From Diospyros lotus (taxonomy: Eukaryota > Streptophyta > Magnoliopsida > Ericales > Ebenaceae), in assembly GCF_014633365.1 (NCBI RefSeq), contig NC_068341.1, forward strand, positions 25,092,339 to 25,156,338: DNA of 64,000 nucleotides. The letters run 5' to 3'. Both the position numbers and the translations under genes were made by a program. Positions within the stretch are counted from its first letter, which is position 1. Each line of letters opens with the position of its first letter. Of this stretch, positions 23,697 through 35,068 are shown in pieces. Under the pieces are notes generated by a model that saw nothing but the letters and a program-made list of their open reading frames with translations, ran no database searches and was not told the DNA's origin.

Positions 23697-26162
23697 ATGT
23701 CTGACCAATACTGCAAAAATTCAGGTCAAAAGCGCTGCAACCATATTGTAGGAGAAAACAATACCTCAAACTTCGAAGATTGCCTTGTGATGGGGGATCA
23801 AGATTTTGAGGGCACGAGCTCGCGATCTCAGGAGGTCGTTGGCGTGACTTCTTCTGAAGCCAACCTGGAGGTTCAAGATCAGGTCGCTGAGGGAAGTTCG
23901 GGGCGCGAGGTTTTCAAAAGATTTCCATCTAAGGCCAAACATCACGAGGTGGCGTCTTGTATTTGGGACTTTCGCCTCCCGGGAAATGTCTTATATACGT
24001 TCCTGCTTCGAGCTCCCATGCGGCTTATCCACCGTCCAACTTTATAGCCATTACCCCCCAGCACCTTAAGTCTGGCCTTAGGTTCCCCGTAGCCCCATAC
24101 CTTATTGCCCTTCTGAACGATGTCAAACTCGCACCCTTCCAATTAACATCGAATTTATACGCCCAACTAACCTCACTAACCATTTTGTTTCTTGGGAACG
24201 GTCTTCCCCCACCATCGTTGAAATTAATTAGATTTCTTTTTTCCTTCAAGAATGCTAAGGATGGGCTGTATTACTTGGCAGCTCGTCCTTCGCAATATAA
24301 ATCCGTCCTTCCTCAAGGTAGGGCAAAGGGGAAATCCAACGTGGGCGACTACAAGTCCAGTTGGTTCTTCATGTCCTACCCTTCGCTTTTTTTGCTCAAC
24401 AACTTTAGCTTCGTGCTTACCCCAAGTAAAGGCACGCTAGTTGGCTTAGGTCGCTTTGTTTCGCATAATGTTTTTAATATTTAGCTTTGTCATGCAGACC
24501 TTGGAGGCGGAAAACCACTCCTATCGACCAAAGAGACCGAGGTTCTGGACAGGCTCGTTGCTGCGGGCTTGGACTCGGAGAGCTTCGAGATTACCGATGA
24601 GATGCTCAAGAATCACGGTCTCGCTCCTTCCCTCGACATCAAGGTTATAAAAGGGGACCGCGTCGGGGTCCTAGGTGTAAAGGTCCTCCCGTCCGCCTTC
24701 CAAGTGCCTGAGCCCAACAGCCAAGCTGGCAGTATGGTGGATTTAGACCTCGTCCAACCAAAAAGGTTTAGGGCCCGACCTAGTGCCACATCATCTGCGA
24801 CCCCGAGCTCGAGTTCGCAGGGAGGGAGGTTGGAGTAGTCACAGCCGCCGTCGTAATCTCAACAGCAACAACACCCACAACAACCCCAACAGCAACAACA
24901 CAGCCAAAGATAGCGAGAACCAAAGCAATGCCTTCTCCTTTCGCAGACGCAACAGCAGTGCCCCCTACAACAACCAGGGCAGCGAGCCTCTGCCTCTCAG
25001 GATCGCTATCTGAACGGAGGTCGCGGGAAGGAGTTCACGACTGAGGTTCAAAAGGTCCCTACTGTGGGCTCAAAAAGGAGACTTGACCAGCCTCGCAGCA
25101 GGAGGACGATAGGAGGAAAAAGGCTAGGGTCCCCGAAGGGGAGCCAGCCTTGGAAGATCTGCTAGGAGGGACCTGCATTGGCCCTCTCTTGGACTCCATA
25201 CCTACCCTCCTAGGTACGGTCGCGAAGCCCCTAGATGATTCGAGGCTGAAAGGGGCCGCTCTCTACGAGTATATTGCCCGTCACAGCTTGGTGGTAAGTT
25301 ACTCTTTTTTGCATCTCAATTTCCCAGCTTGCCCTTTTTCTTGAGCTAACTCTCCTTTTTTCCACAACTTTCTCTCGCCTCCATGAAGCTCAAGCAGTAG
25401 CACCTGGATTTTGACGCACAGTTAGACGCGGTGAACACATCTTTCCAGGCTGACTTCGCAAAGCTCGAGCGGGAAAAGAAGGCTTTAGAGATCGAGCTCC
25501 TTTCAGCCCGGAAGGAGGCCGAGGGCTCTGAGGCGCGTTTGAGGGAGACCACGAAGAAAAATAAAGACCTCAACGAGGAGCTCCGCCGGTCGAAGAATAA
25601 GTGGGAGACTGCTAACTTAAAGCTCACTGGCGAGCTGAATAAAGCCAAAGAACGTTTACGGGAAGCTCAAGACAAGATGAAAGCGGCCGAGGTGGAGGGA
25701 AAGCTGGTTGGTGAACGGGCCGTGTGGTGCGAGGAGATCGCAAAAAGGACCATCGATGATATCAAGGCGGAGGTGGGGGCTTGGATGGACTCAGTACGCA
25801 AAGAAGTTAAGTCTGACACCTGTTCGGGGTTCTTGTACACTCTCCGGCTGAACCATCTCGAGATGGATTTCTCCTTCTTTGGTGCGCAGGCCGTCGAAGA
25901 GGTGAAATGGTACGCAACCGAAGCTCCTGAGGACGCCGAAGCCACCACCTCGCTTGATTCATCGGAGGTCGCGACGCCGGTTGCTGAGGCCGAGCAATCT
26001 GGGGTTGTTGAGGTTCAGCCCGGTAAGACTGCCGAGGCACAACCTTTGAAGGTTGCTGAGGTTCATCCTACAGGAGCTGCCGACCCTCAGCCGGCCCAGT
26101 CTGCCGGCATCCCTCATCCCGTTGACGCCCAGCCAGTCAAAGCAACCGCACCTCCTAGCTAG
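23697..26162 (+). pseudogene. Antisense extra gene: gypsy-type transposon domain plus coiled coil
   Basis: This spliced gene lies between pol and the 3' LTR and is transcribed against gag-pol. A UTR intron 23342-23696 (gtaagt...ttgtag) ends directly before the ATG at 23697. The frame breaks near 23990 and then encodes 'GLRFPVAPYLIALLND', 'LAPFQL' and 'GLPPPSLKLI', matching the Pfam 'putative gypsy type transposon' domain. A 72-bp intron 24426-24497 restores the frame across a split codon. A Gln/Pro-rich stretch with stops follows (24840-25010). A third intron 25294-25400 leads into the last exon, a long Glu/Lys/Leu heptad coiled coil (25431-25800) with a Pro/Ala/Val-rich tail. The start is chosen from the splice acceptor. 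Its biochemical role is unknown. At least one frameshift and several stops make this copy non-functional. Confidence 0.75.
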
Positions 26163-26210
26163 GACTCCCGCACATTTTTTTTTTTTTTGGTAACACGAGC
26201 TTTATTCAAT

Positions 26211-27424
26211 GAAAAGGAACATTTTCTGTACTTGTGTATCTTGCTTTAAATTTCTTCGTGAACTCAAGCCAATCAAACTTAAATTCTAATGAAGTCCTGA
26301 CAAAATAATTTTTGAACCAACCTTCATGGTATAACTTGAAAAGAACTTCAGCAAACTTCTGTATACCAGGATTATCTTGAAAGATTAACTCAAAAGAAGT
26401 ATTCGAGAATATAACTTGAGAATGAATCATCCGAACATAAGTCTAGATAGACCCAGAGTATTCCCAGCAAGCTTGAAGTAGCTCATCAACGATAGTCGTA
26501 ATAATCAACATGAACGGTTTTACTTAGGCAAATTAAGGAAACCCTCAGCCAGCATGTCTTGACAAAATAATGAAAACCTTACCGAGATATATGTAAAAGC
26601 AGATCGCCTTACGATCTCAGCTAACATATCGTGACTGAGCAACTCGTGATAGATGATTAGGACTCGTGTCCGGTAGGTCGCGAATAGTCTTATTTAGACG
26701 AATTAAGACGGACCTCAGCTAACACGTTTTAATATGAAAAATTTGTTAGGATATGAGATTGTGTCGCAGCCTTGGCCAGCATATTGTGGCTTTTGACAAG
26801 TTTTAACAAATTGGGAGCGAATATTCAGGTAGGTAGCAGACCATGGCTTAAGCCAAGATAAAGGGACCCTAGCCAGTGAAACTCTAACTTGTACTGCTAA
26901 GTTATATGTTCAGACGGATCATAGGATGACCCCAACTAACATATCATGGCTTGTTATTTCATTGACTTGGCCGAGCTATGTGTCCAGGCAGGTTGTATTG
27001 TGACCTCAGCTAACACACAGTGGCTTTTACACGTTTTAATTGAACCGAGAGGGAACACCCAGGTGTGTCACGGACCATGATCTGAGTCAAGATGAAAGGA
27101 CCTCGGCTAGTGAACCTTGGCTTGGAGTTACTTATGGAAGTGGTTGCTCAGTAGGTTCCAAACCATGAAATTAAATCAAGATGAATAGTTCTCAGCTCGC
27201 AATCCACGACCTGAGGGGGGACTAAGATGAATGCTCAGTTAGGCCACAGTGGTTAAGTTACTTAGGCCCCCAACTTGCAAACCATGGTTTCTCGACCCCT
27301 TACTTCATGGGTATTTAATTGAATACCGATAAGAATAAAGTACAATGAAAATTCATAAATTCCAATCAGAACTATGGAAATTACTTGCAATAAAAAGAAG
27401 AAGCATAGGCAAGAATAGTTACAT
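26211..27424 (-). repeat. Hypervariable repeat region downstream of pol
   Basis: This non-coding stretch lies between the end of pol and the antisense gene. The phrase 'cctcagctaaca...tggc' recurs near 26618, 26701, 26933 and 27003. A longer block beginning 'tggctttt' at 26787 recurs at 27021 (234 bp apart), with 'ccatggcttaagccaaga' matched by 'ccatgatctgagtcaaga'. Variable repeats here are typical of Tat/Ogre 3' untranslated regions. Confidence 0.6.
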
Positions 27425-28684
27425 TCATTTGAAGTAAGGACGAAGGTGTTCCGCATTCCAAGCTTGCGGGAGATGAATCCCGTCCATGTTTTCCTGATGA
27501 TATGCTCCGTTACCCAGATTTTCCTTGATGATAAATGGACCTTCCTAGTTAGGGCCCGTGGTGCCATCGCTCGTCGTTCAAGCTCCTGGGAGTACCAAGC
27601 GTAATATCGGGTCTCCGACGTTGTAATGTCAGATTCAAACCTTCCTGTTGTAATATCGTGCCACCCTTTGTTGATAGACGGCGACCCTTACACGAGCTAC
27701 ATCCCTTGATTCCTCGAGTAGGTCCAGATTTGTCGCTAGCAGCTCGTCATTGCGATATGAGCTGAAGGTGGCCCTTTGGTGGCTGACCACTTCATTCTCG
27801 GCAGGGATCATGGCCTCCGATCCATACGCCATTGAGAATAGGGTTTCTCTAGTGCTTCTCTGAGCTGTTATTCGATGGGACCAGAGTACTGTTTGCAGTT
27901 CATCCACCCAAGCCCCCTTTCTAGCTTCAAGCTTTGTTTTCAGGGTCTTCTTGATTATTTTGTTGACAGCTTCAACCTGTCTATTGGCCTGAGGGTGGTC
28001 CACAGCGGTGAAACTTTTTCGGATCCCTATTGATTCGCAGAATTGGATGAATTACTCGCTGGTGAATTGGGTCCCGTTGTCCGTTATTATTTGCTGTGGC
28101 ACTCCGAACCTACAAATTATGTCATCCCATGTAAATGCTTGTACCTTCGCATTAGTAATCTGTGCGAGCTCTTTTGCTTCTTCCCATTTGGTGAAGTAGT
28201 CAATTGCCACTATGGCATGCTTGCACCCTCCGCGAGCCATTGGGAGTGGTCCGATCAGATCCATGCCCCAAATGGCAAAGGGTCACGGGCTGCTCATTTG
28301 CTGTAGATAAGCTGGTGAAGCTCGCAGAACCTTGGCAAATCTTTGGCACTTTTCGCATTTCTTGACTGCCTTTATGGCATCTTACTTTATGGTGGGCCAA
28401 GAAAACCCTTGTCGGAGGGCCTTCTGTGCCAGTGAGAGTGCCCCCGTATGATTACCACAGTGTCCTGCGTGAATTTCTTCCAGCACGGTCTGCCAGTCGG
28501 TGCCATCAATGCACCTTAGGAGTGGGGCTGAGAACCCCCTCCTGTACAGTCTATCATCATAGATGTAATATTGAGCTGCTTGAGCTCGCAGCCGACGTGC
28601 TTCCAATTTATCGTCCGACAGTTTCCCGTCTTGCAGATACTCTAGAATGGGAATCATCCATGAGTTTCGAGACACTGTGATCAC
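27425..28684 (-). pseudogene. Integrase remnant of the Tat element
   Basis: The HHCC zinc-binding region is visible ('HAGHCGNHTG' then 'KKCEKCQRF'). A frameshift and stop come near 28390-28300, then the catalytic core: Asp in 'GMDLIGPLP', Asp in 'ITDNGTQF', and Glu in 'NRQVEAVNK'. After 27635 the C-terminal GPY/F-like segment reads 'EGPFIIKENLGNGAYH' with one stop upstream. It ends 'NAEHLRPYF' with TGA at 27427-27425. All catalytic residues are present but the frame is broken several times. There is no chromodomain, as expected for Tat. Confidence 0.88.
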
Positions 28685-28696
28685 CAGCGTTTCAGC

Positions 28697-29444
28697 TCAT
28701 TGTTCTGTGCTCGAGGTAGCTAAGAAATCGACAGGTATGTCCCCTAAGAATTTCGCATCCTGGGCAGTTGCTAAGCGAGCTAATGCGTCCACATGAGAGT
28801 TCTGGGAACGAGGGATTTGGTGCATTTCATATTTTTCGAAAGTGGCTAAGAGTTCGTGTACCTTTTGTAAGTATGCCACCATCTTTGTCTCTGGCCTGGT
28901 ATTCTTCTCGTACTTGATTGACAACCAGCTGAGAGTCACTGAAGATCTCCAAGGATTCAGCTCGTATTTCCTTTGCCAGGCGAAGCTATGCTAATAAGGC
29001 TTCGTACTCGGATTCATTATTGGTGGCCGAAAACCTGAACCTTAGGGCGTAGAGGATTTTGTAACCCTCAGGGCTTATTAGCATAACCCTGGCTCTCGCT
29101 CCTTGTTCGCTTGATGACCCATCGACATATAATTCCCAGGATGATCCTTTCAAGTTCTTCGTTTCTTCGTCAATCGGTCCAATGAACTCGGCAATGAAGT
29201 CTGCCAACGTTTGACCCTTTATCGCCGTCCTTGGTTTATACTTTATGTCGAACTAAGCGAGCTCGATAGACCATTTTAGTAAGCGACCCAAGGTGTCTGC
29301 CTTTTTCAAGATTTTCTTCAGCGGGTACTTGGTCAGGACGTCAATCTCATGAGCTTGAAAATAAAGTCGTAGCTTCCTTGATGCCATTATTAAACAGTAA
29401 GCCAATTTTTCGATCAGTGCGTACCTTGTTTCTACATTGATCAA
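28697..29444 (-). pseudogene. RNase H and connection domains of the Tat element
   Basis: The first piece (29444-29253) is the end of the RT-linked RNase H ('VETRYALIEKLAYCL', 'LTKYPLKKIL'). The second (29207-28986) begins 'WELYVDGSSSEQGA' and ends 'SATNNESEYEALLA', the additional archaeal-type RNase H of Tat elements. It continues to 28697 with 'IPRSQNSHVDALARLA'. The Asp in YVDG, the Glu in SEYEA and the late Asp in VDALA are visible. Pieces are separated by stops. Confidence 0.85.
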
Positions 29445-29471
29445 GCTTTTGGAGACGTAATATATGGGGTG

Positions 29472-30318
29472 TTACACCCCTTCTTCCCCCCGGATGAGGG
29501 CTACACTGAGATCTTGTTGGGGTACTCCCAAGTACAAGGTCAACTTCTCTCCTTCCTTGGGTTTGGTGAGCATTGGGGCCCGTTCCATGTATTCCTTCAG
29601 CTGTTGGAATGCGGACTCACATTCTTCTGTCCATATGAAGTCTTGCGCCTTTTTCAGAAGCTCGAAGAATGGGGCACACTTATCGGTTATCTTAGAAATG
29701 AAACGGCTCAAGGCCGCGACATGTCCATTGAGGCTCTGTACCTCCTTCTTCCTTACAGGCGACGTCATGTCGAGCAAAGCCTTTATTTTGTCCGGATTGG
29801 CTTCGATGCCTCTGTTATTTACCATGAACCCAAGAAATTTTTCGGAGGCTACCCCAAAGGCGCACTTGAGTGGATTGAGCTTCATCTGATAGCTCTTGAG
29901 GACTCTAAATATTTCTCTCAGATCGGAAACATGGTCCTTACTTGCTCATATTTTACCAGATGTCTTCAATGTACACTTCCATGGTTCTGCCGATTAGCGC
30001 TTCGAACATCGTATTGACTAGCTTTTGGTAGGTCATGCCAGCATTCTTTAACCCAAAAGACATGACCTTATAACAATAAAGCCCTTGGTCGGTGATGAAC
30101 GAGGTGTGCTCTTGGTCGGTGGGGTTCATGGGGATCTGGTTGTAGCTCGAATAAGCATCCATGAAACTGAGGAGCTGGTGACCAACTGTTGCATCCATGA
30201 GTTGATCAATTTTGGGGAGAGGAAAACTGTTCTTAGGACAAGCCTTGTTCAGGTCGATGAAGTCGATGTAGGCCCTCCAATTCCTATTTTTCTTTTTCAC
30301 CAGGATTGGGTTAGCCAC
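29472..30318 (-). pseudogene. Reverse transcriptase remnant of the Tat element
   Basis: It starts 'NPILVKKKNRNWRAYIDF' and includes 'LNKACPKNSFPLP', 'FMDAYSSYNQIPM' (catalytic Asp) and 'SFGLKNAGMTYQ'. The active-site box reads Y-I-E-D instead of the usual Y-V-D-D, and a frameshift follows at once (about 29950). The thumb and connection continue in another frame to 29472 with 'NPLKCAFGVASEKFLGFMV'. The element cannot supply its own RT in this state. Confidence 0.9.
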
Positions 30319-31073
30319 CCAGACTGAATAGTGGGCCTCATCTTCTGGCGCACTGGCTTGTAGCTCAGATCTACGTTAAGACTGTGCGACATGACCTCTG
30401 TGGCGATTCCTACCATATCCTTGTGGTTCCATGTGAATACATCGAGGTTAGCTTTAAGGAAATTGGTAAGTTGGGATTTTACCTCGGGGGCTAGGTTTTT
30501 ACCTAGCTTGAGGTGTCTTTCTTCATCTGCCTCGTTGACTGAGATATCTTTGAACTCTTCCACCGGATCGGTGGATTTGTCACAGTCAACCTTGCGGGGA
30601 TCCAAGTCGTGATTAACCCCCCATTGGCTGGTCGGTCGCGGGCCATCTTTTGCGATGACATTTACTTTCTTTCCTTTGGCTCCCATTTTCAGGGCATCTT
30701 CATAGCAACGTCTTGCGAGGTGCTGTTCGCCCCGTACACATCCCACTCCATTGGGGGTCGGGAATTTTACTGTTAGCGATCTGGTTGAAGTGACCAGATC
30801 CAGGTCGTTCATTGTTGGCCTTCTGAGCATGACGTTGTATGCTAAGGGGTAGTCTATAATTAGGAACTCCACCAAAGTGGTGGCTTGGCAATTCGCATCC
30901 TTGATGGTAAAGGGAAGGCTAATCCGACCGACAGGGATCACTGCGTCCCTCGTGAATCCATAGAGTGGTTCTGGGGACAAGCTCAACTGTTTTGGTCCCA
31001 AACCCATCTGATCGAAGCACGCTTTGTACATTACATTTACCAAGCTGCCTGTGTCCACCATTATCCTTCGCAC
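30319..31073 (-). pseudogene. Protease and linker of the Tat element
   Basis: The aspartic protease active site 'VDTGS' lies near residue 7 of the open frame, followed by 'YKACFDQMGL' and the second half 'FLIIDYPLAYNVMLRRPT'. Family members have an ILGRP-like box there. A linker rich in charged residues joins it to the RT. The frame is open for 258 codons and overlaps the start of the RT frame by a few codons, so a small shift separates the two here. Confidence 0.82.
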
Positions 31074-31189
31074 TTCGGAGTTGCCGATCTGGGCTCATAT
31101 AACGAGCGCATCGTTGTGTGGCTAATGGACGCCTATGGCCTCTTCTTCCGAGAAAACCATCTTTTTCGAAATTGGGTTACCCCTAGGTC

Positions 31190-32888
31190 ACTTCGCAGGA
31201 ACCGACTGTTCGTTCGATCTCGCCGGTAAGACATGGTTAGCTTCACGCACGTACTTGTCGCAAGATTTGTGGGAGGATCCCCCCAAGGTGAGGTCCACCA
31301 TGAATCGTGTAGATAGTTCGCACAGCCTGTGACCGCTCATCATCGGAGGGGGGCAGTTATTGTGCTGATGGCTGGCTTGGTTGATTAGTTGGTTGCACCA
31401 CATAATCTTTCAAGCGACATCTTCTTATTAGATCCTCAATGGCATCCCTTAGGGCCTAACATTCGGAGGTGTTGTGACCCGCCTCATTGTGATATGCGCA
31501 GAATTTTTCCTTATTTCTGAATTTATTGGGAGTTCTCAACGGGTTGTGCTTCCCGAACTCCTCTTTGTTCCTTTCCATGGCGAAGATCCTTTCTTGGGGG
31601 TCAGACGGGACACAGTAGCTATCAAAGCGCTGCGACTGCGGAGGTCGCTCATCTCTCTTTGCCTTGCGAGCTTGCTTGAAGACTTCATTGTTTGAGCGTT
31701 CCCCCCGAGCTTCCCTTCCGGCGTCCCCGTTATTCCTTCTCTTATTCTGGTTGGAGCCCCCAACTTCTTCTTTTGACCCAATGGCTTTCTTTGACCCGAA
31801 GGCATCTTCCCATCAGATCTCCTTGGAAGCTCGTTCATAGAATTCCCCCAGGTCTTTAACTGGGGTCCTGTAGATGCTCTCATAGAGCTTCCCGTCTTTT
31901 CGAAGGCCGGCGGAGATCGCCGTCAGGATACTTTCGTCGGAGGGATCCTCGATGTTGCTCACCTCGTGTCTGAACTTGGCGATGTAATCCCTCAGGGGCT
32001 CGTTTGCTTTCTGGAACACTGTGGCGAGGTGACAAGGTGGTGCGAGCTACCTCCTTAAAGCCTTGTATTGGTTAAGGAACCTCTGTTGGCACTCCTCCCA
32101 GCTGTTGATGCTGCGAGGCGGAAGACTCCTGAACCAAGCTAAGGGAATATCACCCAAGATTGCCGAGAAGATGCGACATTTAGCCAGCGAGCTAGTTGTC
32201 TGCAAATCCATTTGTACGTTGTACTCATCCAGGTAATCATAGGGGTCGCTGTCGCTGTCCCCATTGTATTGTGGCATGCTTGGGACTTTAAATCTCCGGG
32301 GGAGAGGTTCGAGCTCAATCCCTTTGGTGAACAGCATCCTGTCCCCATGGCCATTATTCTGGCTGCGGACTCCTTGTCGTTCTTCCAGCTGCCATACTCT
32401 TTGATATAGCTCCTCCACGGTTGAGTCCGAGCCTGCTGATTGCTGGGCCTGCGATTGCCTACTTCTTTCTCGGACCGGGGAGTGGTGATTTGGGAATGGA
32501 TAGTTATCCCCGATATCCTCTTCTACAGGCGGAGGTCTCTCTTCCCGTGGTTGGCGGATCATTCGAGGTGAAGTCGGTGGATCGTGGGCAGCCCATACTT
32601 GAGTTTGGGCCAGAATTCTAACCGCGTCAGCGAGCTGCATCACTGTATTCTCTAATGCCTTTTAGCGCTGCTGCCAGTCCCGGATCGTCCCTGTTCCAGC
32701 GATTTGAATAGTGGGTTGAATAGGAAATCGTGGTGGTATGCCGGTGGCGTCTCCGGTTGGTGGTGGTAAAGGGATATCTGCCGTCGAGGCAACAGGCCCT
32801 CCATTTGGTGGATAGTCTTGCGATCGATCGCGGTGATTTTCTGGTGGGTCGACCGTCGCCTTGGAACTTCGTTCCTTCCTCTTGCCAT
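31190..32888 (-). pseudogene. Gag of the Tat element, broken
   Basis: It begins just inside the primer site with 'MARGRNEVPRRR'. A stop at about 32650 interrupts it. The next frame has the retrotransposon Gag core ('YNGDSDSDPYDYLDEYN', 'LAWFRSLPPRSI', 'ECQQRFLNQY'), shifts near 32045, and resumes as 'PLRDYIAKFRHEV'. A Tat-type zinc motif with C-X2-H-X4-H-X4-C ('FCAYHNEAGHNTSEC') lies near 31470-31510 and is followed by a stop. Downstream is the 'RDAIEDLIRRCRLKDYV' segment typical of this lineage. Confidence 0.85.
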
Positions 32889-32910
32889 GGCTATCGATCA
32901 GAGCGGGCCG

Positions 32911-32928
32911 CTTCCTCTAGCCCCAAAA
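32911..32928 (-). other. Primer binding site of the Tat element
   Basis: On the minus strand 'ttttggggctagaggaag' follows the 5' LTR. It is one change away from the TTGGCGCTAGA form common in Tat elements. It confirms the minus-strand orientation. Confidence 0.6.
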
Positions 32929-33599
32929 TTTCAACGTTCAATTTCAGCCGACCGTGATTCATTTTGGGCCATGGTGAGTGAGTCCAAAGTGCCAAGAAGA
33001 AGAAAACAAGGATCCCAGATATGAGTCAACACAAGAATTTTTACGTGGTTCGGCCAGAACGATACCTACTCCACGACCACACTCTCATTATTCTTTCAGA
33101 ATGGCGGTGTCTGATTATTCTCCTTGTACCCCTCATGGTATCTCTCACTCCTATTTATAATGAGGGGCCTTTACAATTTGGATAACATATAGAAATATAA
33201 AGATGACATTTTGGGAGACAAACAACCCTTATCATCTACATAAAATCGGGAGTGGGATTCTCATTACGAGGAGCATGGGCTGTTGCAGGTAAAGTAAATA
33301 GACCCTGCCCCTGACTTCTCAGCAGCTTTGCCACTTATGCGAGCTAGAGGTTTTAGGTTAGCGATCTGGATGGTCCAGCGAACTGAGGGCTTTACTGGGA
33401 GCTCGTTAGTCGATCGCTGAGAGCTCGCTAGGGGCTTTATCGAGAGCTCGCGAGGTGCTCGCTTTACGAGTTTCGGATTTCGATGGTGTATGGACTTTCT
33501 TTGGCGAGGCCGTCTAGGCCTTCTAGGCTTCGGGCGATTGGGCCGGCCCATTGGACTGAGTCTGGCCCATGAGGAATGATGCGGGAAATGCGTATAACA
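32929..33599 (-). mobile_element. 5' LTR of the Tat element
   Basis: Same length (671 bp) as the copy at 22232. On the minus strand it starts 'tgttatacgcatttc'. The inner terminus has decayed from CA to AA. A TATA box lies at 33152-33159. Confidence 0.9.
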
Positions 33600-33604
33600 C
33601 CATC

Positions 33605-33876
33605 ACTCAACAATCTTGACTTCCCCGATTCCATAGCTCTCTCAGCCAATGGATCGAGCCTCCCACGAGCGAATGAGTAGAGTCATTCCCGGACGATCAC
33701 CTCTTCTCTTAGCTCTCAGGGATTGAGTAGGGAGGCAAATGAGTGCCTCGTGTTCTTTTGGTTGCTTGCTGAGTTTCCCCACAACAAACAAATTTTAATT
33801 ATTGTACCCTAGTAATAACAATAAATGCCTTTGTAAAGAAGCCTTGACCCCTCGTATAATTGTTTAGATAATGTAT
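33605..33876 (+). other. Continuation of the Tat-type target LTR
   Basis: The sequence broken at 22231 continues here ('actcaacaatcttgacttcc', compare 'actcaacaacctctcg' at 22195). It ends near 33788. The remaining bases are unassigned. Confidence 0.35.
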
Positions 33877-34468
33877 TGTTGTGTCATAAGAAAGGCACAT
33901 TAAAAGCTCAAGAGCCCAAAACGATATTTTGGGCTGAAAGGCATAAACTTCTCGTACACAGGGTGAGGTGATCTCACACAAACGTGCAAACTAGATAACT
34001 CCGACATCCAAATTTTTTTTCGAAAAGATAATCAATTATCCATAAATAATTCTAATTCTAAAAAGATTTTGGAATACTAGGATAAACAATTATCCATAAA
34101 AAATTTCACCTACAGGAAGGGCAAGATAAACATCATCTATAAGAGTAGATGTCATCTATAACAATCTAATTCCAATCAGACTAAGATTAATCAATATAAA
34201 TGTTATCTACAACAATCATAATCCCGAATTAATTAAGACTACTTCATATTTCTCTATAATTAAGCAGACACTCATTCTTGAAAATTGACGCCTCTGATAT
34301 TAGTTTCAATATAACTTATATCATTTTCAGTGTCTGACTTAAGCATCGGAATGTTTGCGCAGGGACCTTCTCGCGCCCTCTGATTGTTTTCTTATTTTTA
34401 TAAATTCAAGCGGTTTGACAACGACATTTTCAATTGAATAAATTCATTGTTACATTCAAGTAACAACA
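33877..34468 (+). mobile_element. Tat-like LTR, first tandem copy
   Basis: It starts 'tgttgtgtcataag' and ends 'aagtaacaaca'. It carries 'gacttaagcatcggaatg' near its 3' end (34335), the Tat-type landmark. The second copy starts 3 bp downstream. No clear TSD was found for the pair. Confidence 0.6.
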
Positions 34469-34471
34469 AAT

Positions 34472-35068
34472 TGTTGTGTCATAAGTAAAGACTCATTAAA
34501 AGTCCAAGAGCCCAAAACGATATTTTGGGCTGAAAGGCATAAATTTTACGTATGCAAGGCAAGGGGGTCCTACATAAATGCACAAACTAGATAACTCCGA
34601 CATCCAAAAATTTCTCCGAGAAAATAATTAATTATCTATAAAAAGTTCTAATTCTAAAAGAATTTCAAAATATTGGGATAAACAATCATCCACAAAAAAT
34701 TCCATCTGCAATAGAGTCAAGATAAACATCATCTATAAAATATAGATGTCATCTATAACAATTATGATTCCACTCAGATTAGGATTAATAAAAATAAACG
34801 TTATCTATAATAATCTTAATCCCGAATTAATTAAGACTACTCCATATTTCTCTATGAATAAACAAACACTTTTTTCTAAAAAGGGATGCGTTCGATACTA
34901 GTTTCAATACAGTTTATACTATGTTTAGTATCTGACTCATAAGTATCGGAGTGTTTATACGGGGACCTTCCCATATTCTCTGATTATTTTTTTATTTTTA
35001 CAAATTTAAGTGATTTGACGATGACGTTTCTATTTAAATAAATGCATTATTGTATTCAAACAACAACA
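34472..35068 (+). mobile_element. Tat-like LTR, second tandem copy
   Basis: Direct repeat of 33877-34468 at an offset of 595 bp. It shares 'gagcccaaaacgatattttg', 'ataactccgacatccaaa' and 'taagtatcggagtgttt'. It ends 'aacaacaaca'. It is clearly diverged from its neighbour. Confidence 0.6.

Larger units (their letters stand above)
22232..33599 (-). mobile_element. Tat-lineage gypsy retrotransposon, near complete
   Basis: This 11,368-bp element is coded on the minus strand. It has two 671-bp LTRs, a primer site, gag-pol remnants, a polypurine tract and an extra antisense gene. Flanks CCACC (22227-22231) and CCATC (33600-33604) are a TSD with one change. The first 300 bases of the two LTRs differ at about 15 sites, so it is not recent, and gag-pol carries several stops and frameshifts. 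Domain order PR-RT-RNaseH-INT and the archaeal-type RNase H mark Ty3/gypsy. The CX2HX4H Gag motif and the antisense ORF mark the Tat/Retand group. Confidence 0.92.

Noticed and set aside
25346..26040. Minus-strand frames opposite the coiled coil
   Set aside because: Shadows of the plus-strand antisense gene; Ser/Arg-rich complement of Glu/Lys codons.
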